A stretch of 64,000 nt of DNA from Platynereis dumerilii (Eukaryota > Annelida > Polychaeta > Phyllodocida > Nereididae). This document shows, piece after piece, positions 1-12,505 of this stretch; the stretch's first letter is position 1; each line of letters opens with the position of its first letter. The notes below the pieces were generated by a model. It saw only the letters and a list, made by a program, of their open reading frames with translations. It was not told the DNA's origin and searched no databases. The stretch spans positions 1,832,812-1,896,811 of the forward strand of contig JAPTHN010000074.1 in NCBI GenBank assembly GCA_026936325.1, read 5' to 3'. The translations under genes were made by a program, and so were the position numbers.

Positions 1-614
1 ATTGTCAAGTGGGAAACAATCTTTTTTTTTCTCTAAATATCCATAGCCCCCCCAAAGATCATCTGGTCGGCCCCTAATTAGCATGGATAATTGCAATTTC
101 TAATCAATCAATCAAGTGACTGTGTGATAGTCATGATAGCAGCCGATGCTTCATTGCAATCAGAGTTAAAGATATTGCCCTTGAAACACTCACCAAAGAT
201 TGACATGAACCAATAAATCCACATTTTCACCTCGCAAAATTGTCAAATCTGACAAGAACATCCATTTTGGAAAACGGCGCTCGCAGCGCCATCCTTTATA
301 GGCATGATGTGTACACACATCCATTAAAAATTCCGGGAAAGGGAACGGACTGGACGGCCGAAAATTTTTATTTCTGCTACTAAAATAGCATAACTAGGCG
401 TACATATCAGCCCAAATCATGCAAATTCCGGCTTGGGCGATATAGGTGCAATTTCTGTTCATAAATAATTCAGGGTACCTCTGCTCACAAAATTAATTGG
501 ATCTTTGCAAACCTGACAAGACATTCCTATTTCAATCGGTACATTATAAGCAAAATGGGAAGTTCATGACATTGCATATATATTTGCTAATGAGTTGTCA
601 GTATACAAAATTAA
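1..614. other. Noncoding, nothing recognised
   Basis: AT-rich sequence without a supportable exon or a clear repeat boundary. A short GC-rich palindrome (GGCGCTCGCAGCGCC) lies near 276-290; I attach no function to it. Confidence 0.5.
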
Positions 615-1870
615 TGTGACAGGGCCAACTCAGTGGAAGATAGCTACTTGAACTGGCTACCTGGCAGTTACCAGGCAGATACTTGAAACTCTTTCCATTT
701 CTGGCTGGTGACGGGGCCGGAATCCAACCCTCCAAAAAGCTGCAGAGCTTTGCCGGTGACGGGGCCAACTCAGTGGAAGATAGTGATGTACTTGAACTGG
801 CTATCTGGCAACTACCTGGCAGCCACTTGAAACTTTGGGAAGATAGGTACTTGAACTGGCTACCTCTCAGTTACCTGGCAGCTACTTGAAACTCTTTCCA
901 TTTCTGGCTGGTGACGGGGCCGGAATCCAACCCTCCGAAAAGCTGCAGAGCTTTGCCGGTGATGGGGCCAACTCAGTGACAACTTTCAGCCTGCATGCTT
1001 TATTTTGGCCCTACTACCAATACAAAAGAGAATATTCAATTCTCCCTGAGTGTGTCTGTCAAATCTCATTTTTTTCCACTGGGAGAATTCATGACCCCTG
1101 TCCCCAGGGGTCCAGGGCTAGCCAGTATTTGGAAGAGATTCAAGTAGCTGCCAGGTAACTGCCCGGTAGCCAGTTCAAGTAGATATCTTCACAAAGTCTC
1201 AAATAGCTGCCAGGTAACTGCCAGGTAGCCAGTTCAAGTAGCTAACTTCCACTGAGTTGGCCCCGTCACCGGCCAAGCTCTGCAGCTTTTCAGAGGGTTG
1301 GATTCCGGCCCCTTCACCAGCCAGAAATGGGAAGAGTTTCAAGTTGCTGCCAGGTAACTGCCAGGTAGCCTGTTCAAGTAGCTATCTTCCCAAATTTTGA
1401 AGTAGCTGCCAGGTAACTGCCAGGTAGCCAGTTCAAGTGGCCATTTTCCCAAAGTTTCAAGTAGCTTCCAGGTAACTGCCAGGTAGCCAGTTCAAGTACC
1501 TAACTTCCACTGAGTTGGCCCCGTCACCGGCCAAGCTATGCAGCTTTTCGGAGGGTTGCATTCCGGCCCCGTCACCAGTCAGAAATGGGAAGAGTTTCAA
1601 GTAGCTGCCAGGTAACTGCCAGGTAGCCAGTTCAAGTAGCTAACTTCCACTAAGTTGGCCCCGTCACCGGCCAAGCTCTGCAGCTTTTCGGAGGGTTGCA
1701 CTTCGGCCCCTTCACCAGCCAGAAATGGGAAGAGTTTCAAGTAGCTGCCAGGTAACTGCCAGGTAGCCAGTTCAAGTAGCTAACTTCCACTGAGTTGGCC
1801 CCGTCACCGGCCAAGCTCTGCAGCTTTTCGGAGGGTTGCATTCCGGCCCCTTCACTACCCAGAAATTGTA
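615..1870. repeat. Inverted tandem repeat array (plus-oriented arm, then minus-oriented arm)
   Basis: A composite unit holds a block around ACTTGAACTGGCTACCTGGC, a block TCTTTCCATTTCTGGCTGGT, a block GACGGGGCCGGAATCCAACC and a block CTGCAGAGCTTTGCCGGTGA. It occurs about three times on the plus strand between 615 and 990. It then occurs about four times as the reverse complement between 1130 and 1870. The two arms flank a roughly 140-bp spacer and could pair as a long imperfect hairpin in RNA. Short reading frames here begin with the same residues because they are repeat copies, not genes. Confidence 0.85.
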
Positions 1871-2167
1871 GCCAACTTCCTGGATCTTCCAGGGCATATA
1901 TATTTACATGAATTGACTTTCGGAGGGCCGAGGGGGGGAAGTTGTGACCTGTTTCCATATTCTTGCCCAAATTCAGGCACAAAATTTGGGCAGCAATCAT
2001 GCATGCGCGGAGCGCAATTAAGATTTTGAAATATCTTAATAATTGTCATCCACTTAAATATACAGGGGCAATCAACCAATTGGCAATTACCCCAGCATTC
2101 ACAACAAAGTTTAAGGTAAATTTCCAGAAGAACTGTCTGTGAAAAAATGACAAAAATTCTGAACATT

Positions 2168-2263
2168 GGACCTTCTGAACAACGGACCTTCTGACCAATG
2201 GACCTTCTGAACATTGGACCTTCTGACCAATGGACCTTCTGAACATTGGACCTTCTGAATATA
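2168..2263. repeat. 16-bp tandem repeat, six copies
   Basis: Six head-to-tail copies of a 16-base unit of the form GGACCTTCTGAACATT. Copies ending in GAACATT or GAACAAC alternate with copies ending in GACCAAT, so the true period may be a 32-base dimer. The last copy ends in GAATATA. Confidence 0.9.
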
Positions 2264-2450
2264 GGGAAGTCACCGTTTAGTAGATAGAAATGAACATGTG
2301 GAGTTTTCACAAACTTATCATGTCTTGTGACCATGTGTAAAAATTTTTGGATTGCAACAATGGAAATGAGTCTGTAGACTTTAGTGTGTCATCCCAGGAT
2401 CACCCTCTATCATTTCTTCATTCATCCCCGTATGTGTGTGTGTAATACTC

Positions 2451-2669
2451 TTTATACCATTCGACACCTCTGGCAACCAATCACATGCCAGTATTACAGG
2501 GAAATAATTCCTATATTCTTTGTTGTCCAATTATCCTCTCATGTTTGAGTGTTTGTCTCAAGGTATAAGCCAGTTATTCTCCATGGGATCAGGAATATGT
2601 CTTTATTACACCTCCGGCTAAAGCCCTCGGGTGATAAATCACATATTCCCTCTCCTGTGGTGAATAACC
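2451..2669 (-). mobile_element. Hairpin MITE-like element, copy 1
   Basis: This stretch is the reverse complement of a 227-bp sequence at 35392-35618. On the minus strand it starts GGTTATTCACCACAGGAGAG and ends with ATGGTATAAA. The first half is itself an imperfect palindrome (GGTTATTCAC ... GTGAATAACC style, here somewhat decayed). No protein is encoded. Two diverged copies in one 64-kb window show a dispersed family. The superfamily is not identified. Confidence 0.75.
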
Positions 2670-5128
2670 TATATGTATGTACATATGACTCACTGTGATC
2701 CCAAATCAATCAATCGATCGATCAGTTTTGGTAGGATGGCAGTTTTGACCACTGATAATGAGCTTTTGGGGTCCAGTCCATGTTTTTTTTTTTTTATCGT
2801 GGATTAACTCAAACAAAATTCCTGTGTCTAAGACAACATTCTGCTTACTATAATATATAGCTTGTGACTGGTTTTATACCGAGTTGATATGGAGATTATT
2901 AGAATAAGGTTCGACTAATTTTTTGCATGTTACTTCACTTTAACGCTAGGATAAATTTTCAATAATATAATCTAGCTTGATTTTGATTGAGTTCTAATGT
3001 CAGTTAGTTTACAAAACTAAATTCAGCACTCATTCATTATGGTCCATCACCAAAAAGGGAGAAGGGTAACAGCAATGAGAAAAACACCGTTTGTTATGCG
3101 TCATGGTGTCCGTCTATTTGTTATATTTTTGTGTTTTTTTATTTGTCTTTTATTGTTATAGACTAATATTCAGTTTCTAATTAGTTTGGTTTGTAAAATT
3201 CTGTATATTTATAAATGTTGGGATAAAGATTGACAATGATAATGACATTGCGAAAAGGAAAATCGATGATTTCAAACACAGGATGCCATACAGGAAGGGC
3301 AATGCATTTTGAATGTTACAAGCAGAAAATAGTGATTTGTGAAGTTGAGTGGATTTTTACACTCTTTTATAACATATGAAAATGTGAGGTATGTCCAATA
3401 CAAGATATTGAATATTGCAACTGACTTCGATTGAAAATTGAAATCAGCAACTGGCTGTCTCCGTTCGGGACTGTCAAGTGGCAGCAGAATGCTGACAGTC
3501 CCTGGAAAATCGAATTGGGTCAACAACAACTTGATCTGTTATGGACAGATCACCAGATCAGGTCGAACAACAGCTGTCCATATTACTACGCCAAACTACT
3601 TTCACAAAGCATGGTTGCTGGCAAATATCCAGTCCACTGCTTTGAATGAAAATGTTTGGAAATCATGAGACAAAAAGAAAGTTTTGAAACTTTGGCATAC
3701 ACTTTGCCTGTGAAAGGGATGATTTTACTCATCAGAAGTTTGATGGTATTCAATCTACTTACGCCATTTAGTGCATGTTAAATTGTGGTCAGAAAAGGGT
3801 CCAAAAAGAATTCATTCTCACTTATTCACGTGTCAACACATAGCCAATGTTTTTGCTTTGTGATATCAAAAATGCTCAATTATATTTATTCTGTTACTTT
3901 ATGGAGATTTATTAACTAGGGCAACAATATAATTCACAATTTCATAAAAGCTGTGTTACACTCAGCAAAATGTCATGTCAATGCCACAAGTGGCCCCCTC
4001 TATACTGGCTATATATGTGAGCTACAATGTATACATCCTCCATGATAAAAAATAGTTCCAACTTATTTTGGTATTTACAAGCTGTATGCTTAAAATTGAA
4101 GCCAAACAAAGTCAGATTAGACACTTGCAGAGTTTTTGGAATTAAACTAGACCATCACTAAATGATAGAACCATCCTGGTTTCTTCCACACTGCCCTGGT
4201 TTCTTCCAGAGATCGAAATTCTGTTGACCGCTCACAGGAGCTCGCGGATTTTGCACCCTAGGTGGCAGCAAATAGCGGTCAACTTGTAGACAGAGCAACT
4301 GGCGAGTTTTTAGTGGCATCCTACGTACATCCCAGAATGCTCAGTGCATGTGGCAAGATTAGTGACCAAAAGTAATTGATTAACAATCGAAAACATTGAC
4401 AAAATGACCAAAATAGTTGTGTGTGCATTGCTGTCTAGTATTGATTGTCTTATGTTTGGGTCTCAAGGCACGTTATGGAGGACTTTTGGTGTGGGCGGGC
4501 TAGGATTTCCTGAGAATTTGGATGATTTTTAAAATGATTTGTGACATCCCGCCGGCGATTTTTAGCGAATCGGTGGAACAAAAAGTTGATAGATGGCGTT
4601 CATAGAAATGGGGGGAACTCCACCGTGGCAGTAAAAAAAGATTGAGCTTGTTGAAACTTTTCTCAAGCCGCCGAGGAAGAGCCAGAGTTTTTCGCAGTTT
4701 TTGGATGTCCGACGGGCATATTTCGAGTAAAAAATTTAATGTGTGGGATATAGGGCCATCTCAGCCCATCTGCAAGATCGCCGACGGGATTTCCAATATT
4801 GGAGCCGTGAACCCCCCCCCCCCTCGCGGACTTATGATCTTGCCCTACCGATTTATGATCTTGCCCGTTCAATGCCCCTAATCCCTTATTATTTAATCAT
4901 ATTTAATTGTTTTTATGTCGCCGAGTCAGGCCAATTTTCCCTAGAAGTCATCTTAAGCTACCCCGCTGGCATAAAAATTCTCCGGTTCTCGCCGTGAGAA
5001 TGGGCCATTAGGCTACATTATAAAAAGCCTCTGTAACATTTAGTGGCTATGAAGTCATGCCTAATTATTTACACTGACCAGGAATATATAAATACCAGCT
5101 ATGCTGAAAAACCAGAGATAGAGTCAGG
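2670..5128. other. Noncoding stretch, no gene recognised
   Basis: AT-rich sequence with a few short open frames (for example 3431-3668 and 4642-4881) that show no known domain and no convincing splice context. I see no repeat boundary that can be defended. Confidence 0.4.
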
Positions 5129-5130
5129 TA

Positions 5131-6021
5131 GAGTAGCGCGGGGCATGCAGCCCCCCTTAACTTCGAGGTGCGATTTGACCTACTTTTTTTGGTCGATTAT
5201 TTAAATGCTTATGCTGTCAGGAAGGGATCACTTGACTCTACTAATAACTAGTGAATCAAATGTCTACCAATTTTAATAAAGGAGTTACGGCCCTTTTTGT
5301 AAAAAAATTAAAATGGCCTTCTTACCCCACCCATCGGGCAAGAAGCCCCCTATTATAATCCTATGGCAATTTTTTTTGCGAGCGCATTCAGCTTGAAAGT
5401 TATTTCTTGGGGTTCTTCTATCATTTTCAAGGCATTCTATTCACTTTTTATAAATTTCAGAATTTTAGTGTTCATACATTTATTTTTTAATATTTTTTGC
5501 CCTTTTATAATTTTGGCCAAATTTTTTCGATTTCAATAAGCTATTCTATCAAGATTTAAGGTAAAGTACACATTATGAAATGGTTCCTGAAGCAGCTTCG
5601 AGGCCTCAGTGAAGGGGGGCCTCATGCCCCATACCATGTGGGGCCTCTTGCCCCAAACTCACATATTTTAACTTGACCTCTATATTTTGAGCTAAAATGC
5701 AAAAAATATGATCCAAATCATATTTATGTAATGGTCATAAAGTGAAGCAATGCAGACATCCATTATACTTTTAAAAATTTCCAAAGCTATTTCTTACAAC
5801 CACTTTCAAAGAATTAATCAAAGTTACAAAAACCATGCACCTTTTTTTGTTTATTTAATTACTTCTATGGTTTGGCGCTGTTTGCCCTGAAAATTTGTGA
5901 CGTTACCTAAAAAGCCTCTAGCTTCAATCCTATCTAAAAGAAAAAGCACCAAAAATGTAAGTTTAGATATAATCCTGGCGGGGCCTCTCACCTAACCCGG
6001 GCTTCTTGCCCCGACCCACTC
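5131..6021. mobile_element. Non-autonomous TIR element with GGGGCA-type motifs, TA target duplication
   Basis: The left end GAGTAGCGCGGGGCATGCAG and the reverse complement of the right end (GAGTGGGTCGGGGCAAGAAG) form an imperfect terminal inverted repeat. A TA dinucleotide flanks both ends (5129-5130 and 6022-6023). Inside, GGGGC and GCCCC words that read like 'GGGGCATGAGGCCCC' recur near 5330, 5615-5655 and 5980-6010. There is no transposase. Layout and TA flank are the same as in the element at 25680-26675, which suggests a shared transposase class. The family is not assigned. Confidence 0.65.
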
Positions 6022-6914
6022 TAACAGTGATGCATTTTAGAATGACATTTCCATGCAATTCAGCTGTCTTCTTCACTTTTCTTTTCATGTCATTCACAAT
6101 TTTTATTCACATTCAAGGGAGAAATGCATTAAGGTGGACCATTTAGTCGGTAATTTGCAAATGTAACTTTCGAAGTGCATGTGAATAAATATGGAATGTC
6201 AAAATGATCATCAGTCTTGTTGTTGAGAATGAAATTCGGTCTCTCTCAAACTGCTGTCCAGTAGTGTGTCCAATGTACCTTTCCACTTCAAAAGTTCTTT
6301 GTGTTAAGTTTTTCCACATTTTTTAGGCCTATAATACAATGGACTTTTAAAAAAATTCTCATTTCAATCATATTTCACAAAACTTTATAATGTCCATTCA
6401 CAAAATGATTCTTTTTTTTCCGTACATTCTAGAATAGTGTTAGTATAGGAATGGATTTCAGCACTTTGTTTTCCTCACAATTGTTTTATTTTTTTGGGTG
6501 CACAATTTTAAGGATATTTTATCTATTGGAATCTAAAAAAAAAAGTGTACGCATGACCAGAGGTATATAAATATAGGCATACTGCGGCAGTCGCCTCCCC
6601 CACCAAAAAGAAAAATTGGGAAACAGATTCGGTCAAAGAGGCTAAAAAGTTCTGGCAGATGATAAAAACTGGTCAAAATTAACGATTTCCAGGCAATTTA
6701 ATTTGAAATGGTATAGAATTTAAATCTTAAATTCAGGCAAATGTGGCTCGGCCCCCAAAAAATCGCACGCCCGGTACGCCTATGGGTATATATTTTATAT
6801 ATATAGCATATTGAAACTTTTCAAGGTGAATATCAACACTTGTCACCTGGAATCCTGCATAAGCAATAATCATTGGGTAACAACCAAATGCATCATTCCT
6901 ATTCTTTTTTTCAG
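6022..6914. other. Noncoding, upstream of or intronic to the FAMeT gene
   Basis: AT-rich sequence leading into the splice acceptor at 6914 (T-rich tract then CAG). No exon was recognised. An earlier exon with the start codon and signal peptide of the plus-strand FAMeT gene must lie further left or outside the window. Confidence 0.4.
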
Positions 6915-7358
6915 GTGAAGTATCCTACACATTAACAGGGGACACCTACAAATATGTCGATTACAATGTGCATGAAACGACATACTTCGTGTTTAAGATC
7001 AGAGGCAATGTGGGTGCTCAAGTTGGTCTCTTCAAGGAAATTAAAACAAGCTTGGCTGGTGTATCTTTCTATGAGTTTGTGGTGGGAGCATCCAATGCCA
7101 GACAGCCAGTTTTAAGACTCTCAGAATCTTCAGGTGTCGTTACCACTAACCCCGCTTTCCCCACAGTGGTTTACAATGCAACTTCATTCTCAACTTTTTG
7201 GATGTCTTGGCAGGACCATATCATGTCATTTGGATTTGGTGCAGAACCTGGAAAACGTTTAATATTCACATACGATAGCAGGGCTTCTCCAATGGAAATA
7301 AATCATCTTGGATTTCAATCTTATCAATCTGACACACACACCTTTATGTATTACAACG
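6915..7358 (+). CDS. FAMeT-domain secreted protein, exon encoding the FAMeT domain (plus-strand copy)
   Basis: This exon encodes one complete farnesoic-acid O-methyltransferase-like domain (Pfam Methyltransf_FA type) of about 148 residues. Despite its name, the domain is generally found in secreted or adhesive modular proteins, and enzymatic activity is not implied. It opens with GEVSYTLTGDTYKYV, has the internal signature FSTFWMSWQDHIMSFGFG (the W-x-D-x-x-I-x-x-G type core) and closes with FMYYNG. Borders are a T-rich tract plus CAG before 6915 and a GTAAGC donor after 7358; both junctions are phase 1, so the exon is a portable module. The same module lies inverted at 18268-18717. Which substrate or partner it binds is unknown. 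Confidence 0.85.
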
Positions 7359-7398
7359 GTAAGCCAAATACAGCCCATATGAAAGAACAGGTTCATTG

Positions 7399-7811
7399 TA
7401 GGGCTGCACGATTTTAAAATTTATTGATTTCGCGATATCTGACAGTGCGATAACGTCATCACAGTTCAATGCGATAAATTAATTAAATGAAATAAACAGT
7501 GAAATACACATATTATTACTCATTTTCAATCAGGCACCATAGTTTCTTGTGCACCTACAATTCCATGTGAAAAACTTCTTTTGTTAATGAATTAGGCAAA
7601 GAAATGTCAGCTAAGCCCAAAAAACGTTTCATGTCAGCCTGTTTTTTTGGCGCTGAAATAAATTGTGGATCAGAAAATACAGTGAATTGCGGATTGCGCA
7701 GACTAGGTGTGGAATGGACCAGAAATTCTGTTATTGCTGATTTATCGTCATAACGATATGACAGCTATAGTCATCGCATATCAAACTTAATGTGTTTATC
7801 ATGCAGCCCGT
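7399..7811. mobile_element. hAT-like MITE in FAMeT intron 1
   Basis: The ends TAGGGCTGCACGAT and, reversed, ACGGGCTGCATGAT match the 'AGGGCTGCACGAT' ends typical of hAT elements. The flanks GTTCATTG (7391-7398) and GTTCATAG (7812-7819) agree at seven of eight bases, as expected for a hAT 8-bp target duplication. The 413-bp interior encodes nothing. Confidence 0.75.
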
Positions 7812-8219
7812 GTTCATAGTTCATTGCATTCTTTTGATGATATAAACTGGAGATTCTTTCTTGTACAACAAAAATGATTACCCGAAAACACATAACGTTT
7901 CGGACATCCTACTGTGTGTCCTTGTTCACATGAAACTGAATTCTTCAGAAAATTATAAAAAAGAAAAGGATCTCCAATTTATAAAAAACGTAACACAGAT
8001 TTGAAGTGAATGTATTCAACTGACCAAAAACGAAGGAAAGAGAAAACTCCCCATGCTTTGGCATTACCTATCAAGCCAAACAAAAGTGGTTTTTGTATTA
8101 TACATTTTTTAAGAAAATACAGTTCGGTTATAATTGACTCTATTAATACATGAAGTGTTTGCTTTTAAAATTTTAATTTATTGATAAGTAAATCCTTCAC
8201 AACTGATTCTTTTTTGTAG

Positions 8220-8338
8220 TACAATTAATTGACCCAACTGGTTGTCTGCTTGACCTACCTATCGTACCTTTAACTACAACATTTTCTGATACCATCAATG
8301 ACGGTGATGCTACAACCTGTTCTCAAATTTCCATAAAT
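8220..8338 (+). CDS. FAMeT-domain gene, second exon of plus-strand copy
   Basis: A 119-nt exon between a TTTTTGTAG acceptor and a GTAAGT donor, phase 1 to phase 0. It encodes about 40 residues containing DPTGCLLDLPIVPL and TINDGDATTCSQISIN. The homologous exon of the inverted copy (14285-14412) keeps the INDG...S/TC motif and the same phases, which supports both as real exons. With exon three it probably forms a small Cys-rich, beta-sandwich-like module. The 'NDGD-x-x-TC' string is reminiscent of discoidin/F-type-lectin-like folds, but that is inference only. Confidence 0.8.
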
Positions 8339-8917
8339 GTAAGTATACTAAAAAATATAAATGCCAAGTCAAGTGGATATCTTTATTTATAATTTTGAAA
8401 AGGGGAGAAGTATCATTTTATTAAAAGGAAGGAAGAGAAGAAACCCAGACCCACCGGGGACTTTTCAGTAATCCCACATCAGCCGAACTAAAGCCAAGGG
8501 GGAAACTTTATTCATTGCTGAGAATAAAAGACATCACTAATAATAATATCGATGTCAAGAAATTGATGTTGAAGTGTCTTCCTCGATTGAAGTTACAAAC
8601 TTTAAAATTCCAGATTTCCTCCAAGAATATATCATGGAGTGTATGCCACTTCAATTCCATCAAATTTTGTTTTAATTTTTGATAACATGCTTTCAAGAGT
8701 GCCAAGCGAAGCTGATTAAAGTACAAGAAAGCACTGGTAAATATTCATACACCTCCAATTGGTCAATTCTCTAGTTTAGTGACATAGACATCGCAAAACG
8801 TTATTCCTCCAATGTCATTTTCTGGTCAATTTATGTTTCAAGCAGATTCTTCCCTAACCAATGAATAGTAATAATAATTGACCTGGCTATTTGATATTTT
8901 TGTGCTATCGATTGCAG

Positions 8918-9170
8918 GAAACTTCAGAGCAGAACATCTTCCTGCCTCTTCTCATCCACAAACCACAACCAGTCAAAATAAAACTGTTATTAAGGTCAGT
9001 CCAATCCTGTGACCAATCAAACATCATGGTCTTCACAACATCCAGAATGCAGGAATGTTTGCGGTCAAGCAATGGTACAGAGAATGGAACTGTTGCATGT
9101 ATCTACCAATGTCCAAATACTTGCTCCACCAAAGTCACTGTTAGTTTCATGAAGCCATGGGACAGGCTGC
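8918..9170 (+). CDS. FAMeT-domain gene, third exon of plus-strand copy, cut by a fold-back element
   Basis: Starts after a TCGATTGCAG acceptor in phase 0, matching the preceding exon. It encodes LPLLIHKPQPVKIKLLL, a Cys-rich centre with NIMVFTTSRMQECLR, and CIYQCPNTCSTKVTVSF. The minus-strand paralogue (13684-14037) aligns across this region with the cysteines kept. At 9171 the frame runs into the tip of the fold-back element and stops at 9187-9189 inside it, so the natural C-terminus is replaced by a few element-coded residues. Host-like sequence resumes at 12506. This copy is probably truncated, unless the whole element is removed from the RNA. Confidence 0.8.
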
Positions 9171-12100
9171 CTAGTCCGGCAGAAAAATGAAGATTTTTGG
9201 CCTGACCCAAAAGTCCCCGATATAGTTTTTTTTACTTTGGATTATTGTTCTATAGGGTCCAGGCTAACATTTCTTGGGTGATGTGAATCTGTCACCTTTG
9301 GGCAATTAGCACAATCCAAGATGGCGTCCCAAGATGGCCGCCGATACCAAAATGCCCATATCTCAGCCCCTAATTACAGTAGAAAGATAAACAAAACATC
9401 ATTTTTAGGGTTTTCTGGGCCAAGGAATTCAACTACAGGCATTATAAAGTGATTGGATTGATTTTAAGACACAATAAACATGAAATATTGACATATTAGC
9501 CCAAATCGCAACTTTTCGGCATTATATTGAGTTGGCTCAGGGAAAATACCTTCCCAGAGTGAATAAAAGCATGAAACTAAATGCAGAGTGGCATATGGAT
9601 CTATTGATTTAACTAAGGGGGAGAAGGAGGCCAATTAAAAATATTTGTGCAGGTGAAAAATCCAAGATGGTGCCAGAATGGTCGTCTAACATGATATATT
9701 TGTTCAAGTAAAGAATTTTTGTGTCAAGAAAGGACTTACCTTGTGACACATCAAATTAACAGACTTTGGTACATGTTAGATAAAAACCTCATGGAAATAA
9801 GACTACCCTCGTTGTATAGGATGTGGGTTTGAAACATGATTTTTGATGTTTTCTGAGGCAAAGAATGCACTTGATTCAGAAAGTAGAGTAATTTTCAGAT
9901 CCATATTAGGGGAAAAATAGGTATAGTGTACCAAAATCACAACTATTTCGGTATGTGTTTGGTTGGAAGAGACTGCTTTCTACATTTATAACTTTTTGTC
10001 ATATAAACTCAAGTAGAATCATTTACTCTTTTATTGGAAGTATTTTATTTGTATAAGTTTGTGACCCAAACTTTCCTCAAATAAAGTTTTAATTCAAAGG
10101 GAGAAATAGATAAGAATGGGCACAAGGCATGGAGGTGTGATGGACAGTGGCGAACAGGGTTGGATGAGAGCAGGAAGAGTCTGTAACTCTGAATGTGCAA
10201 CACAGCCATGGAAATTGTTAATTCAGCACTTTCTTTAAAGAAATGTTTAAATGAGCGTAGCTTTTGTCCGATTTTTCACAAATGCGGAAGCACGGACAGC
10301 AGTTAATGTTGGTTTTATCCAAACATTCTTGAAGTGCATGACCATGGAAGCATGGGAGGGGGCATTCAGCAAGGGAGGAGGAGACATCCAGAGGATAAAC
10401 AGGATGAGGGCAGAGCAAGAGGCATGCTGGGAAAAGGGAGACAGACAGGAGGATGCCGCAATGTGGGAGTTTCGATGGCACGTAGTAGGACAGAAACTGC
10501 AAAAAAAAAGAGGTAGGGAGCAAGAGAGAATTAGGCATTGGTGATTGGCAGGCAAGGAAACTGTAAAGGAAGGAATATGCAGGTAAGTGTGGAGGAGATA
10601 TGGCAGAAGGAGGCATAGAGGACAAAAGAATTGACAGATGTGACAGTGGGGGTCGGTATAAGAGGATGCATTGAGAGAGGGGAAGGCCAGGAAAGAGGAC
10701 TTGAGGAGGCAAAAAGAAATCATGCTAGACTACTGGGATGGGGTGGAGTACAAGGAGCAGAAGGACAGGTGGGAATTGAAAATTTTCATTGTTTAAAATC
10801 TCCTTGACCTGCCCTCTCCATATATCCTCCTAACCCGGAGTATCCGAACCTCCTTCCCCCTTTATCTTCTTCCCTCAATACATTCTCCTGCATGGCTTTC
10901 TACCTACTTGTCCTAAATTCCAATCCATCGTCGTCTGCAAACACTTTTAATCTATTCATCCCTCTGTCTTCTTAATATTATAGATTTCTTGTTTCAGCAC
11001 ATCCTGCTTCTTCTCTGTCTTTCCTTCGCATATGCTCCTTTGATACCATTCATTCTCCCTTGCTCCTCCATTCATGCATATTCCCTTGCACATGAATTAC
11101 TTCTTGCTGCCTTCTATCCTCTCACCAGTTTCGTCCATCCTTGCCTCCATTTCTCCTGGCTCAATGCATCCTCTCCTTCTTTCTGGCCTATCCCACCATG
11201 CATCCTCCTCCCTGTATTCATTCTACTTCCACATGTATCCTTCCTTCTTCATATGGCATCTTCCTGGTTATACCCCCTGAAATATTTCCTTAGTTTTACT
11301 GGTTTCATTTTTCCCTTCCTCCTTCCCTGTCACCTCTTCATGCCTCTGCTAGCCATTCACCTTCTGTGCCACTTCCTTCCATACATCTTCCCTCCATGCC
11401 TCCTCCTTCCCCATCTCTGCCATTCTCCTATTTCCTGGTCTTACTTTCACTCCAAGGTCTCTACCACTTTCTTCAATTCTTTTTTCCACACTGTATGCCT
11501 CCTAACTCCAGCACACCTCTTCCTTTTGAACTTCCTTGCAGTTTGTCACAACAAAAATTTCCTTCCCAGGGCCTATTCTCCCTGTCTCCTTCATCAGTCT
11601 GGTCATCCACCAAGGTTCACTTTCAATGCCTCCTCAATTGTGTGCGCCTTTATTGTATCGATATTATACATCAACAATTCTTAAGGGCCGCAAGAAAAAG
11701 TTGACACTCATGCTCATCTGTACCTTGCACGTACATGTAACAACATGATGTCACAAGATTTTCATAAATGCAATTGTTTATAATAACATAATATAATATC
11801 ATAGACAATGATTTATATATAACTCCCATTCGAGATAAATCTACCAACCAGCACCCCCCCATACTGAATGGCAATCATGTCAATCACTATGGTGATAATC
11901 TCTGGACATGAATCAAAGTCTTCAAATTGAATGTGCCACAAATGTCAACCCCTTTCTTGACACAAAAAAAATTTTCTTGGGCAAATATATCCTGTGAGAC
12001 GGCTATTCCGAACAGCATCTTGGATTTTTCACCTGCATGAATATTTTCATTTGGCCCCCTTCTCCGCCCTTAGTTAAATCAGTAGAATCCTATGCCACTC

Positions 12101-12505
12101 TGCATTTAGTTTCATGCTTTTATTCACTCTGTGAAGGTATTTTCTCTGCGCCAACTCAGTTTAATGCCGAAAAGTTGCGATTTGGGCTAATTTATCAATA
12201 TTTGGTGTTTTATGTGTCTTAAAATTGATCCAATCACTTTATAATGCCTGTAGTTGAATTCCTTGGCCCAGAAAACCCTAAAAATGATGTTTTGTTTATC
12301 TTTCTACTGTAATTACAGGCTGAGATATGGGCATTTTGGTATCGGCGGCCATCTTGGGACGCCATCTTGGATTGTGCTAATTGCCCGAAGGTGAGAGTTT
12401 CACATCACCCAAGAAATGTTAGCCTGGACCCTATAGAACAATAATCCAAAGTAAAAAAAACTATATCGGGGACTTTTGGGTTACCTCACAGTTCTGCCGG
12501 ACTAG
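9171..12505. mobile_element. 3.3-kb fold-back element with about 600-bp inverted arms
   Basis: The left end CTAGTCCGGCAGAA is matched at 12492-12505 by TTCTGCCGGACTAG. The arms pair over roughly 9171-9790 and 11895-12505, sharing for example CCAAAAGTCCCCGATATAG and AATCCAAGATGGCG. The interior is mirrored in composition: purine-rich from about 10080 to 10790, then pyrimidine-rich from about 10800 to 11690. The long open frames there are low-complexity and not genes. No transposase is present. It lies within the last FAMeT exon. A target duplication could not be identified with confidence. Confidence 0.85.

Noticed and set aside
683-1158. Two frames that both start MKLFPFLAGDGAGIQPS
   Set aside because: They are copies of the tandem repeat unit, and the peptide identity follows from DNA repetition.
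3431-3668. Two overlapping frames of about 75 residues near 3.5 kb
   Set aside because: No domain, no splice sites with consistent phase and no paralogue in the window; equally open in two frames.
10218-11748. Several overlapping frames rich in Leu, Pro, Ser and Cys on both strands
   Set aside because: They lie in the purine/pyrimidine-asymmetric core of the fold-back element; low complexity keeps several frames open at once, and no domain is present.
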